A stretch of DNA of 64,000 nt from Belnapia rosea (GTDB lineage Bacteria > Pseudomonadota > Alphaproteobacteria > Acetobacterales > Acetobacteraceae). Below the pieces are notes generated by a model. That model was given only the letters and a program-made list of their open reading frames with translations, ran no database searches and was not told where the DNA came from. Positions 54,403-62,417 of the stretch are shown piece after piece; within the stretch, counting starts at the first letter, position 1; every line of letters begins with the position of its first letter. Location of the stretch: positions 1 to 64,000 of the forward strand of contig NZ_FMZX01000022.1 in the NCBI RefSeq assembly GCF_900101615.1. Reading direction: 5' to 3'. The position numbers were made by a program, and so were the translations under genes.

Positions 54403-55418
54403 TCGATCCTCAGCCCGGTGGCGCGGATCACCGGGGTCCAGCGGCGGAAATCGTTGTGCAGGTAGGTCGTCAGCTCGGCCGCCGTCATCGGCCCGCCCGC
54501 CGCCGCGCCGTAATTGGCCAGGAAGGCGCGATAGGAGTCCGAGGCGGTGACGCAGCGGATCGCGGCGTTCAAGGTCTCGATTCCTGGGGCGGGGGTGGCC
54601 GCCGGGGCGACGACGGCGTTGTAGACATCGGCGATGGCGTCGGGCACGCCGCTCTCGATCGCCGTCGGCACATCGGGCGCCGCGGCGGCACGTTCCTGCG
54701 CCAGCACGCACAGCATCCGCACGGTGCCGCTGCGATGCTGTTCGACCATGGTGGCGAAGGCATCCACCATCAGCGGGATGCGCCCGGCGAGGAGGTCCTG
54801 CGCGACCAGCGCCGCGCCGCGATAGGGCACATGCACGATCTGCAGCCCGCCCGCCTTCTGCAGGAACAGCTCCATGCCGAGCTGCGTCACCGTCCCCGCG
54901 CCCGCCGAGCCGTAGGTCAGGCCGCCGGGATTGGCCCGCGCCTGCGCGATCAGCCCGCGCACGTCGCCGCCGGTGAAGCCGGGGCCGGCGACGACCGTGA
55001 CCGGCGTGTTGGCGACCATGGCGACGGGCGCCAGGTCCTTGAGCGGATCGTAGCTCGGCCGCGCCGCCACCTGCGGATGGATGGCGAAGCCCGAGGGGTT
55101 GATGAACATCAGCGTGTGGCCGTCGGGCCGCGCCCGCGCCACCTCGCTCACCGCCACCGAGCTGCCGGCGCCGGGGCGGTTCTCGATCACCACCGGCTGA
55201 CCGAGTTCCGCGCCCAGGCGCTCGGCCAGGCCGCGGGCGAAGATGTCGGTCTGCCCGCCCGGCGTGAAGCCCACCAGCAGGCGGACCGGCCGCTCGGGGA
55301 AGCCCGCGGCCCGCCCCTTGGCCAGCGGCAGGGCGGCGGCGGCGAGCGCCGTGGCGCCGCCGCCGAGCAACCGGCGCCGGGCCAGCGGAAGACGCGGCTT
55401 CATCGTGTCGGTCATCAT
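54399..55418 (-). CDS. Bug/TctC-type receptor, tandem array member 3
   Basis: About 339 residues from ATG 55418, overlapping the stop of member 4 (ATGATGA); the ATG at 55457 lies inside that gene and is unlikely. Signal LARRRLLGGGATALAAAALP, cleavage near GRAA. LLVGFTPGGQTDIFAR, GQPVVIENRPGAG and PDGHT. It is the most diverged member (HVPYRGAALVAQDLLAGRIP) yet still ends in TGLRIE. Confidence 0.92.
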   Translation of the reverse strand: MMTDTMKPRLPLARRRLLGGGATALAAAALPLAKGRAAGFPERPVRLLVGFTPGGQTDIFARGLAERLGAELGQPVVIENRPGAGSSVAVSEVARARPDGHTLMFINPSGFAIHPQVAARPSYDPLKDLAPVAMVANTPVTVVAGPGFTGGDVRGLIAQARANPGGLTYGSAGAGTVTQLGMELFLQKAGGLQIVHVPYRGAALVAQDLLAGRIPLMVDAFATMVEQHRSGTVRMLCVLAQERAAAAPDVPTAIESGVPDAIADVYNAVVAPAATPAPGIETLNAAIRCVTASDSYRAFLANYGAAAGGPMTAAELTTYLHNDFRRWTPVIRATGLRIE

Positions 55419-56392
55419 TCGATCCTCAATCCGGACGCCTGGATGATCGGGGTCCATTTGGCGTATTCGCTGCGGATGTAGGCGGCGGTGCGTTCCGGCG
55501 TCATCCCGCTCACCGGCTCGGCCGAGATGGCGCCCAGGAAGGCGCGGAACTCATCGTTCTCGGTCGCCTGGCGGGTGGCGCGGCCGAGCGCGGCGACGGC
55601 CGCCTCCGCCATCCCCGCCGGGCCGAGCAGCGCGTTGTAGGTGTTGGCGACGGCGCCGGGCACGCCGTGCTCGGCCGCCGTCGGCACGTCGGGCGCGACG
55701 GCGGAGCGCTGCTCGGCGAGCACGGCGAGGATCCGCAGCCGCCCCGCCCGGTGATGCTCGATCATCGGCGCGAAGGTGTCCACCACCAGCGGGATGTGGC
55801 CGGCGACGCAATCCTGCACCGCCGGCCCGGCGCCGCGATAGGGCACATGTTCAAGCCGCAGCCCGCCGGCCTGGCGCATGAACAGTTCCATGCCGAAATG
55901 CGTGATGGTGCCGGCCCCGCCCGAGCCGAAGCTGAAGGCGCCCGGCCGCGCGCGCACCAGATCCATCATCTCGGGCAGGCTGCGGGCCGGGAAGGAGGGA
56001 TGCGCGGCGAACACCACCGGGGCGATGGCGACGAGGCCGATGGGGCTGAAATCGGCCAGCGCGTCATAGCCCGGCCGCACCGCGATCTGCGGGAATATCG
56101 CATGGGCCGAGGGCGTGGTGAGCAGCAGCGTGTAGCCATCGGGGCGCGCGCGTGCGACCTCGATCGCGGCGACCGACCCGCTGGCGCCGGAGCGGTTCTC
56201 CACCACCACCGGCTGGCCGAGCACCGCGCCGAGCCGGTCGGCGAAGCGGCGGCCGACGATGTCGGTCGGCCCGCCGGGCGCGAAGCCCACCACCAGCCGC
56301 AGCGGACGGTCGGGGAAGCGGTCCTGCGCCCGCGCCGCGCCGGCCATCCCGGCAAGGGCGAGCCCGCCGGCCATCAAACCGCGGCGCCGCAT
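55415..56392 (-). CDS. Bug/TctC-type receptor, tandem array member 4
   Basis: About 325 residues from ATG 56392, with GGAGGAG upstream. Signal MRRRGLMAGGLALAGMAGAA ends near ARAQ. LVVGFAPGGPTDIVGRRFAD, GQPVVVENRSGASG and PDGYT are present. First-transcribed of the four tandem genes, 68 bases after the CoA-transferase stop. Its match to member 1 in the binding-loop region suggests that array duplications were not simply stepwise. Confidence 0.92.
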   Translation of the reverse strand: MRRRGLMAGGLALAGMAGAARAQDRFPDRPLRLVVGFAPGGPTDIVGRRFADRLGAVLGQPVVVENRSGASGSVAAIEVARARPDGYTLLLTTPSAHAIFPQIAVRPGYDALADFSPIGLVAIAPVVFAAHPSFPARSLPEMMDLVRARPGAFSFGSGGAGTITHFGMELFMRQAGGLRLEHVPYRGAGPAVQDCVAGHIPLVVDTFAPMIEHHRAGRLRILAVLAEQRSAVAPDVPTAAEHGVPGAVANTYNALLGPAGMAEAAVAALGRATRQATENDEFRAFLGAISAEPVSGMTPERTAAYIRSEYAKWTPIIQASGLRIE

Positions 56393-56460
56393 GCGATCCT
56401 CCTCCCTGTTGCCGCGCCCGTTCCGCCGCGGCGGCGGGCGCTTCATAGGCCGGCGGCGGC

Positions 56461-57651
56461 TCAGCCGCCGGCGAGTTCCGCGATCTCGGCCTCCGCCAGC
56501 CCGGCCTCGCGCAGCACCTCGGCGGTGTGCTCGCCCAGGCGCGGCGGCAGGCGCCGCACCGCGCCCGGCGCCTCGGAGAACTCGACCGGCACCGCGGTGA
56601 CCAGCATCCGCCCTTCCGAGGGATGTTCGACGCGCTGGAAGAAGCCGGTCTCGGCCAGGTAGTCGTCCTCCAGCATGTCGGCGAGGCCGAGCACCGGCCC
56701 GTTCGGCACGTCCGCGGCATCGAGCCGCGCCTGCCATTCGGCGGTGCTGCGCGTTCGCATCACCTCCTCGACGATGGCATAGAGCGCGCCGATGTTGACC
56801 GCGCGCTGCGCGAGGCGGGCGAAGCGCGGATCCTCGGCGAGGTCGGGCCGGCCGAGCGCGCCCAGCAGCCGCTGCCACTGGTCGTCGGAATTGGCCATCA
56901 GGCACAGATGCCCGTCGCTGGTCGGGAAGGGCCGGCGATAGGGCGTGAACATGCGCCCATAGCCGAGCCCCAGCGAGGGATCGTCGAGTACCCCGCCCCA
57001 CAGATGCTCGCCGAGGTTGAAGGAGAGCATGGTCTCGAGCATCGGCACATGCACCTCCTGCCCGCGCCCGGTGCGCTCGCGCCGGTACAGCGCCATGGCG
57101 ACGGCGGAGGCGAGGACATGGCCGCAGAACTTGTCGGCGATGGCGCTCGGCACGTAGCGCGGCTCGCCGTCGTCGCGCATGGCGTTCAGCGCGGCAAGGC
57201 CGCTCATGCCCTGGATAACGTCGTCGAAGGCCGGGCGGTCGCGGTGGCGGCCATCCTTGCGGAAGCCGGTGGCGCTGGCATGGATCAGGCGCGGGTTGCG
57301 CGTCGCCAGCGCGGCGTATGACAGCCCCAGCCGCTCGGCGGCGCCGAGGCGCATGTTGTGCACCAGCACGTCCGCGCCCTCGATCAGCCGCAGCAGCGCG
57401 GCGCGCGCCGCCGGCTGCTTCAGGTCGAGCACCACCGAGCGCTTGTTGCGGTTGATGTTGAGGAACATCACCGCCATGTCGGGTCCGCGCGTCGGGCCGA
57501 CCTGGCGCATGGTGTCGCCCTGCGGCGGCTCCACCTTGATGACGTCGGCGCCCATGTCGCCGAGAATCTGCGTCGCCACCGGGCCGAGCACCGCGCTGGT
57601 CAGGTCGATCACCCTGACCCCGGCGAGCGGCCCGCCGCCGGCCTGGCTCAC
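56461..57651 (-). CDS. Family III CoA-transferase
   Basis: About 396 residues from GTG 57651, overlapping the MaoC-like stop by four bases (GTGA). VRVIDLTSAVLGPVATQILG, MGADVIKVEPPQGDTMR, NINRNKRSVVLDLKQ and the candidate catalytic Asp in VPSAIADKFCGHV identify a CaiB/BaiF transferase. Its operon with an acyl-CoA dehydrogenase and a MaoC-like protein suggests it makes the dehydrogenase substrate from a free acid. An upstream ATG at 57678 is a less likely start. Confidence 0.9.
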   Translation of the reverse strand: MSQAGGGPLAGVRVIDLTSAVLGPVATQILGDMGADVIKVEPPQGDTMRQVGPTRGPDMAVMFLNINRNKRSVVLDLKQPAARAALLRLIEGADVLVHNMRLGAAERLGLSYAALATRNPRLIHASATGFRKDGRHRDRPAFDDVIQGMSGLAALNAMRDDGEPRYVPSAIADKFCGHVLASAVAMALYRRERTGRGQEVHVPMLETMLSFNLGEHLWGGVLDDPSLGLGYGRMFTPYRRPFPTSDGHLCLMANSDDQWQRLLGALGRPDLAEDPRFARLAQRAVNIGALYAIVEEVMRTRSTAEWQARLDAADVPNGPVLGLADMLEDDYLAETGFFQRVEHPSEGRMLVTAVPVEFSEAPGAVRRLPPRLGEHTAEVLREAGLAEAEIAELAGG

Positions 57652-58145
57652 GCCTCGGGCCCGCCGGCGCTTCGGCACTTGACCATCCGCAGCGGCGTAT
57701 AGGTCAGCACCACCGTGCCGTCCTGCTTGACGACGCGGTTGCGGGTGCGGACTAGGCCGCGGCCGGGCCGGCTCTGCGACAGCCGCGCCTCGATCACCTC
57801 GACCTCGACATGGATGGTGTCGCCGGCGAAAAGCGGGTTCTCGATCTTCAGCTCCATGCCGAGGAAGGCGAAGCCGGTGTGCTGCATGGTCGCCTGCACC
57901 AGCAGCCCCTCGGCGAAGGTGTAGCCGAGCGCGCCGGGGGCGACGCGGCCCCTGATGTCGCTCTCCTTCTCGAGGAAGTCGAGGTTCATGAACAGCACCT
58001 CGGCCATGCCGGTTGTATTGATGAAGTTGACGATGTCCGCCTCGGTCACCGTGCGGCCGATGGTGCGGAAGGCCCGCCCCATGGTCAGGTCCTCGAAATA
58101 AAGGCCCAGACCCACATAGGGCAGCCCGCCCGTTTCCTTCGCCAT
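57648..58145 (-). CDS. MaoC-like hotdog protein lacking the usual hydratase dyad
   Basis: A 165-residue protein. TVTEADIVNFINTTG and RGRVAPGALGYTFAEGLLVQ are MaoC-domain features, but the hydratase motif (normally GDxNPxHxD) reads GMAEVLFMNLDF, so both catalytic Asp and His are missing. FAGDTIHVEVEVIEAR closes the fold. It may be a non-hydratase member, a thioesterase-like binder, or use other residues. It begins 5 bases after the acyl-CoA dehydrogenase stop and is coupled to the CoA-transferase. Confidence 0.85.
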   Translation of the reverse strand: MAKETGGLPYVGLGLYFEDLTMGRAFRTIGRTVTEADIVNFINTTGMAEVLFMNLDFLEKESDIRGRVAPGALGYTFAEGLLVQATMQHTGFAFLGMELKIENPLFAGDTIHVEVEVIEARLSQSRPGRGLVRTRNRVVKQDGTVVLTYTPLRMVKCRSAGGPEA

Positions 58146-58150
58146 GCCCG

Positions 58151-59302
58151 TCACTCCGCCTTGCCGATCAGGTTGCGCGCCACGATGTTGCGCTGGATCT
58201 GGTTGGTTCCCTCGATGATCTGCACCACCTTCGCGTCGCGGAAGTAGCGGTTGATCGGGAACTCGTTCGAGATGCCGGAGGCGCCGAAGATCTGCACCGC
58301 GTCGGTCGCCACCTTCATCGCCATGTCGCTGGCGAAGCACTTGGCCGAGGCGGCGAGGCTCGCCATCGCGGCGCCGGTGGTGCCGGCATCCACCGCCGTC
58401 GCGGCGGCGTAGGTCAGCTGCCGCGCCGCCTCGATCTGGATCGCCATGTCGGCGATCATCCAGCGGATGCCCTGGTAGTTCGCCACCGTCTCGCCGAAGG
58501 CGCGGCGGCCGCGGGCGAACTCGATCGCGTGGTCCATCGCCCCCTGCGCCAGGCCGACGGCGCGCGCGGCGACGATCGGGCGCGACTTGTTCAGCGCCTC
58601 CATCACCGAGCGGAAGCCGCCCGCCCCGCCGCCGAGCAGGTTCTCCTTCGGCAGCCGCACATCGTCGAAGAACAGCGCCGAGGAGGGGACGCCGCGGGCG
58701 CCCATCTTCTCCTCCTTGCGGCCGACGCGGAAGCCGGGGCGGTCGCGCTCGACGATGAAGAAGTTCACCTCGCCCGGGCCGTCGCCGCGTTCGAGCCGCG
58801 CGCCGACCAGCACGAAATCCGACACCGCGGCGTTGGTGCACCAGATCTTGCCGCCATTGAGCACGAACCCGTCCCCATCGGGCCGCGCGCGGGTGCGGAT
58901 GCCGGCGACGTCGGAGCCCGATTGCGGCTCGGTCAGCGAGAAGGCGGCGCGCAGCTGGCCCGAGGCGAGGCCGGGCAGCAGCCGCGCCTTCTGCTCGGGG
59001 GTGCCGCCGGCGAGGATGGTGCCGAGCGGCACCCACTGCACCACCAGCAGGTAACCGGTATTGTAGCAGACTCGGCCCAGCTCCTCGACCGCGAGGCAGC
59101 CGGCCAGGGTGCTGCCCGAGCCGCCATATTCGGCCGGGAAGGGCAGGGTGAACAGGCCGAGTTCGCGCAGCAGCTCGAACATGTCCTGCGGGTATTCGCC
59201 GCTGGCGTCGATCTCGGCGGCGCGCGGCGCCACCTTCTCGCGCGCCACCCGGCGCACCAGGTCGCGGACCTGGATCTGCTCCTCGGTCAGGGCAAAGGAC
59301 AC
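58151..59302 (-). CDS. Acyl-CoA dehydrogenase
   Basis: A 383-residue FAD enzyme from GTG 59302, supported by GAGGAGG eight bases upstream. FSLTEPQSGSDVAGIR and GGKIWCTNAAVSDFV bind FAD; RYFRDAKVVQIIEGTNQIQRN carries the normal catalytic Glu364. MNXXRP-type segment ALNKSRPIVAARAVGLAQGAM is typical of short/medium-chain enzymes. First gene of a ten-gene minus-strand run reaching 48835, divergent from the racemase gene. Confidence 0.92.
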   Translation of the reverse strand: MSFALTEEQIQVRDLVRRVAREKVAPRAAEIDASGEYPQDMFELLRELGLFTLPFPAEYGGSGSTLAGCLAVEELGRVCYNTGYLLVVQWVPLGTILAGGTPEQKARLLPGLASGQLRAAFSLTEPQSGSDVAGIRTRARPDGDGFVLNGGKIWCTNAAVSDFVLVGARLERGDGPGEVNFFIVERDRPGFRVGRKEEKMGARGVPSSALFFDDVRLPKENLLGGGAGGFRSVMEALNKSRPIVAARAVGLAQGAMDHAIEFARGRRAFGETVANYQGIRWMIADMAIQIEAARQLTYAAATAVDAGTTGAAMASLAASAKCFASDMAMKVATDAVQIFGASGISNEFPINRYFRDAKVVQIIEGTNQIQRNIVARNLIGKAE

Positions 59303-59384
59303 GCCCGTTTCCTCCTCGATCGTTCCCGGACGCGGAATCGTCCCGCTCGGGTGCGCCTTGGACCGGCGCCTTGTTCGACATGCT

Positions 59385-59464
59385 GAACGTCGTTCGAGCA
59401 AGCTGTCAACACGGCGGCTTGACGGCGCGCCCGCCGCCGTGTCGGCTGTTCCCGAACGATGTTC
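59385..59464. promoter_or_regulatory. Paired GAAC-N3-GTTC inverted repeats in a divergent promoter region
   Basis: GAACGTCGTTC (59385-59395) and GAACGATGTTC (59454-59464) are perfect 4-base inverted repeats with 3-base spacers, 69 bases apart, in the 216-base gap between an acyl-CoA dehydrogenase (minus) and the racemase gene (plus). The paired arrangement suggests a shared operator. The regulator is unidentified. Confidence 0.45.
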
Positions 59465-59518
59465 AGAAATCCGGCCCCCCAGGCGGCCGGTGTCGCGGCA
59501 AGCGCGAGGAGGAAACAG

Positions 59519-60670
59519 ATGGGGCCCTTGGCCGGTTTGAAGGTTGTGGAACTCGCGGGCATCGGCCCGGGGCCGATGGCGGCGATGCTGCTCGCCGACA
59601 TGGGCGCGACGGTGCTTCGCATCGACCGGCCGGACCCGCCCGAGCTCGGCATGAGCCGGCCGCTGAAATACAACCTCACCCTGCGCGGGCGCCGCACCCT
59701 CGCCCTCGACCTCAAGCAGCCCGCCGCGCGCGAACTGGCGCTGCGGCTGGTGGCCGGGGCGGACGCGCTGATCGAGGGCTTCCGCCCCGGCGTCGCCGAG
59801 CGCCTCGGCCTCGGCCCCGATGACTGCCTCGCGCGCAATCCGCGCCTCGCCTATGGGCGCATGACCGGCTGGGGGCAGGACGGGCCGCTCGCCCCGGCCG
59901 CCGGGCACGATCTCAACTACATCGCGCTGACCGGGGCGCTGCACCATATCGGCCGCCAGGGCCAGCCGCCGACGCCGCCGCTCAACCTCGTCGGCGATTA
60001 TGGCGGCGGCGCGCTCTACCTCGCCTTCGGCATCGTCTGCGCGGTGCTCGAGGCGCGCGGCTCGGGCCGCGGCCAGGTGGTGGATGCGGCGATCGTGGAC
60101 GGCGTGGCGCATCTGATGACCGGCATGTTCGGCCTGTTCGGCGCCGGCCTGCTGCCCGAGAGCCGCGGCGAGGGCGTGATCGACGGCGGCGCCCCCTATT
60201 ACGACTGCTACGAATGCGCCGATGGGCGCTATGTCTCGGTGGCGCCGATCGAGGGCCGCTTCTTCCAGGAATTGCTGCGCCGGATCGGCATCGACCCGGC
60301 CGATTTCCCTAAGCAGTCCGACCGCGCCCGCTGGCCCGAGGCGAAGCGCCGCCTAGCCGAGCTGTTCCGCCAGCGCCCGCGCGATGCCTGGTGCGAGCTG
60401 CTGGAAGGCACCGATTCCTGCTTCGCCCCGGTGCTGACCCCGGCCGAGGCGCTGCGCCACAAGCACATGGCCGCGCGGCGCACCTTCGTCGAGTTCGACG
60501 GTGTGGCGCAGCCCGCCCCGGCGCCGCGCTTCAGCCGCACCGTGCCGGAGCTGAGCCTGCCGCCGCAGCCCGCCGACCCCGCCAGGGCCGAGGGGGCGCT
60601 GGCCGGCTGGCTGCCGGAGGCCGAGATCGCCGCGCTGCGCGCCGCCGGCACGCTGGGGCAGGCCGGCTGA
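59519..60670 (+). CDS. Alpha-methylacyl-CoA racemase
   Basis: A 383-residue family III CoA-transferase-fold racemase from ATG 59519 with GAGGAGG six bases upstream. VVELAGIGPGPMAAMLLADM, GRMTGWGQDGPLAPAAGHDLN, PPLNLVGDYGGG and YYDCYECADGRY are close to mycobacterial MCR, whose catalytic residues map to His130, Asp160 and Glu232 here, all present. It interconverts R and S 2-methylacyl-CoA esters, needed before beta-oxidation of methyl-branched acids such as terpenoid degradation products. Divergent from an acyl-CoA dehydrogenase operon. Confidence 0.93.
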   Translation: MGPLAGLKVVELAGIGPGPMAAMLLADMGATVLRIDRPDPPELGMSRPLKYNLTLRGRRTLALDLKQPAARELALRLVAGADALIEGFRPGVAERLGLGPDDCLARNPRLAYGRMTGWGQDGPLAPAAGHDLNYIALTGALHHIGRQGQPPTPPLNLVGDYGGGALYLAFGIVCAVLEARGSGRGQVVDAAIVDGVAHLMTGMFGLFGAGLLPESRGEGVIDGGAPYYDCYECADGRYVSVAPIEGRFFQELLRRIGIDPADFPKQSDRARWPEAKRRLAELFRQRPRDAWCELLEGTDSCFAPVLTPAEALRHKHMAARRTFVEFDGVAQPAPAPRFSRTVPELSLPPQPADPARAEGALAGWLPEAEIAALRAAGTLGQAG

Positions 60671-60767
60671 AGCCAGGCGGCGGGGCCGGCGCGCCGGTCC
60701 CCGCCGCCGCTGCCAGGGCAGCGGTCCCAGCGGCGGCATCGCATCAATCCACCGAGGGAGCGCCCGC

Positions 60768-61712
60768 ATGACCAGCCTGCATCCCAGCGCCCGCCGGGTG
60801 CTCGACCTGACCCGCGAGTCCGGCCGGCCGCCCTTCGAGGCGATGACGCCCGCCGAGGCGCGCGTGGCCTATGCCGCCGCGCGGCAGGTGCTGCAGCCCG
60901 AGCCGCCGGCGGTCGCCGAATGGCGCGACCTGTCCTGCCCCGGCCCCGGCGGGGCGGTGCGGCTGCGGCTTTATCGGGGCCTTGGCGCCGGCGCCGGGCC
61001 GCAACCCTGCCTGCTGTTCCTGCATGGCGGCGGCTGGGTGGTCGGCGACCTCGACAGCCATGACCAGCTCTGCCGCGAACTGGCGAACCGGCTGGCCGCG
61101 GTGGTGGTCGCGGTGGATTACCGCCTCGCTCCCGAACATCCCTTCCCGGCGGCGGCCGAGGACGCCGTCGCCGCGCTGCGCTTCGTGGCCGGGCAGGCCG
61201 GGGCGCTCGGCATCGACGCAGCGCGCATCGCGGTGGGCGGCGACAGCGCCGGCGGCAACATCGCCGCCGCGCTGTGCCTGATGGCGCGCGACGGCCAGGC
61301 GCCGATGCCGATGTTCCAGATGCTGTTCTATCCAGTCACCGACCTCGCGGCGGAATCGCCGGCCTATGGCCGCTTCATCGAGGGCTATGTGCTGAACGCC
61401 GCCTCGATGCGCTGGTTCATCGGCCATTATGTGCCGGACCCGGCGGCGCGGGCGGATTGGCGCGCCTCGCCCGCGCGGGCGGGCAGCCTCGCCGGCCTGC
61501 CGCCGGCCTTCGTGATGACCGCCGGCCACGACCCGCTGAGCGACGAGGGCGCCGCCTATGCCCGGCGGCTCGAGGCCGAGGGCGTGCCGGTCAGCCACCT
61601 GCACGTCTCCGACCAGATCCACGGCTTCCTCACCCTGGGCAAGCTGATCCCGGTTTCCGCCCTGACCCTCAGCCAGGCAGCGGCGGCGCTGCGCCTGGCC
61701 TGGGAGGGGTGA
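60768..61712 (+). CDS. Alpha/beta-hydrolase, hormone-sensitive-lipase-type esterase
   Basis: A 314-residue esterase. The oxyanion motif HGGGWVVGD starts at His86, the nucleophile Ser160 is in GGDSAGGN, the acid is in HDPLSDEG and the His in DQIHGFL. Family IV esterases cleave short-chain esters and some lactones, so it could open Baeyer-Villiger products; that link is inference. It follows the racemase by 97 bases, is co-directional, and is closed by a strong terminator. Confidence 0.92.
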   Translation: MTSLHPSARRVLDLTRESGRPPFEAMTPAEARVAYAAARQVLQPEPPAVAEWRDLSCPGPGGAVRLRLYRGLGAGAGPQPCLLFLHGGGWVVGDLDSHDQLCRELANRLAAVVVAVDYRLAPEHPFPAAAEDAVAALRFVAGQAGALGIDAARIAVGGDSAGGNIAAALCLMARDGQAPMPMFQMLFYPVTDLAAESPAYGRFIEGYVLNAASMRWFIGHYVPDPAARADWRASPARAGSLAGLPPAFVMTAGHDPLSDEGAAYARRLEAEGVPVSHLHVSDQIHGFLTLGKLIPVSALTLSQAAAALRLAWEG

Positions 61713-61714
61713 TG

Positions 61715-61756
61715 CCAGCGGCACCGATCCTTGACCGGTGCCGCTGGTTTGTCTTT
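61715..61756 (+). terminator. Rho-independent terminator after the esterase gene
   Basis: A perfect 12-base stem, CCAGCGGCACCG (61715-61726) with CGGTGCCGCTGG (61736-61747), a 9-base loop and the T-rich tail TTTGTCTTT. It begins two bases after the esterase stop codon. The rest of the gap to 61867 shows nothing recognisable. Confidence 0.9.
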
Positions 61757-61867
61757 GCATGCCCTCAGGCGCCGGGCGGCGTCTCCGCCGCCGTGGCTAC
61801 GCCGGACTGTCGGCGGCGCCCATCCGGGCGCTCGGCGCGCTTCGCGGCGCGCCGCATCGGTCAGGAA

Positions 61868-62290
61868 TCACCTCCGCCGGGCGTCAGGGACGGCGGAGGT
61901 CGTCGGCGCCCGCGCTCCCAGCCACAGCCCGCTGGCCAGCATCTCGCGCGCGCAGTCGCGTAGCAGGCCGGCGGCCGCGACCGCCGTCGGCGACGGTTCC
62001 CGCCCGCGGGGCATGACCAGCAGCCGGGTGATGGCGAGCGCGCCGAGCGGCACCGCGCGCAGCCGCCCCTCGAGGATCTCGGCGCGCACCATGGCGGCGA
62101 CATCGACCATCGGACCGAGCCCGGCGAGCACGAGCCGCTTGGCGATGGCGACGGTATCCGCCTCGGCCGCCACCTCGATGCCGAGCGCCTCCTGGCCGAG
62201 CGCGTCGCGCAGCGCGCGGCGCACCCAACTGTCGGGTCGGCCGGCGAGCACCAGCGGCACGCCCGCCAGCGCGCAGCGGCACCGCCGCCT
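61868..62290 (-). pseudogene. LysR-family regulator, 3' fragment only
   Basis: The frame encodes the C-terminal half of a LysR effector domain: LAGVPLVLAGRPDSW, RLVLAGLGPMVDVAAMVR and LRAVPLGALAITRLLVMPRG follow the pattern of Nac/Cbl-like proteins. No helix-turn-helix or first half of the effector domain exists upstream; recognisable homology stops near 62290, where repeats and an IS3 element begin. It is therefore a remnant, truncated by insertion or deletion. The intact protein might have regulated the convergent esterase and racemase genes. Confidence 0.75.
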
Positions 62291-62307
62291 GGTCTTGACC
62301 CTCGAAA

Positions 62308-62407
62308 CTGGTCCAGTTGAGGCGCAAGTTTTTCAGGCACTGGTCCTGCCCCCAACCCTGGTCCGAGGGCTACGCAAGTTCTCGGGCTGATGGTCCGTCC
62401 CCGAAAG
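62308..62407. repeat. Two imperfect ~50-base direct repeats next to the IS3 end
   Basis: 62308-62357 and 62358-62407 both start CTGGTCC, share CGCAAGTT near the centre and TGGTCC-GNCCCC near the end. The IS end at 62408 then begins CTGGACCG, like a third copy head. They look like stacked relics of related insertion-sequence termini. Confidence 0.6.
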
Positions 62408-62417
62408 CTGGACCGCA

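Noticed and set aside
59459-59518. Upstream ATG start for the racemase
   Set aside because: The residues it adds are not conserved, and the ATG at 59519 has a strong Shine-Dalgarno at ideal distance; the earlier ATG also overlaps an operator-like repeat.
62308-62407. CRISPR-like repeat array
   Set aside because: Only two imperfect copies, directly adjacent without spacers, beside an IS end.
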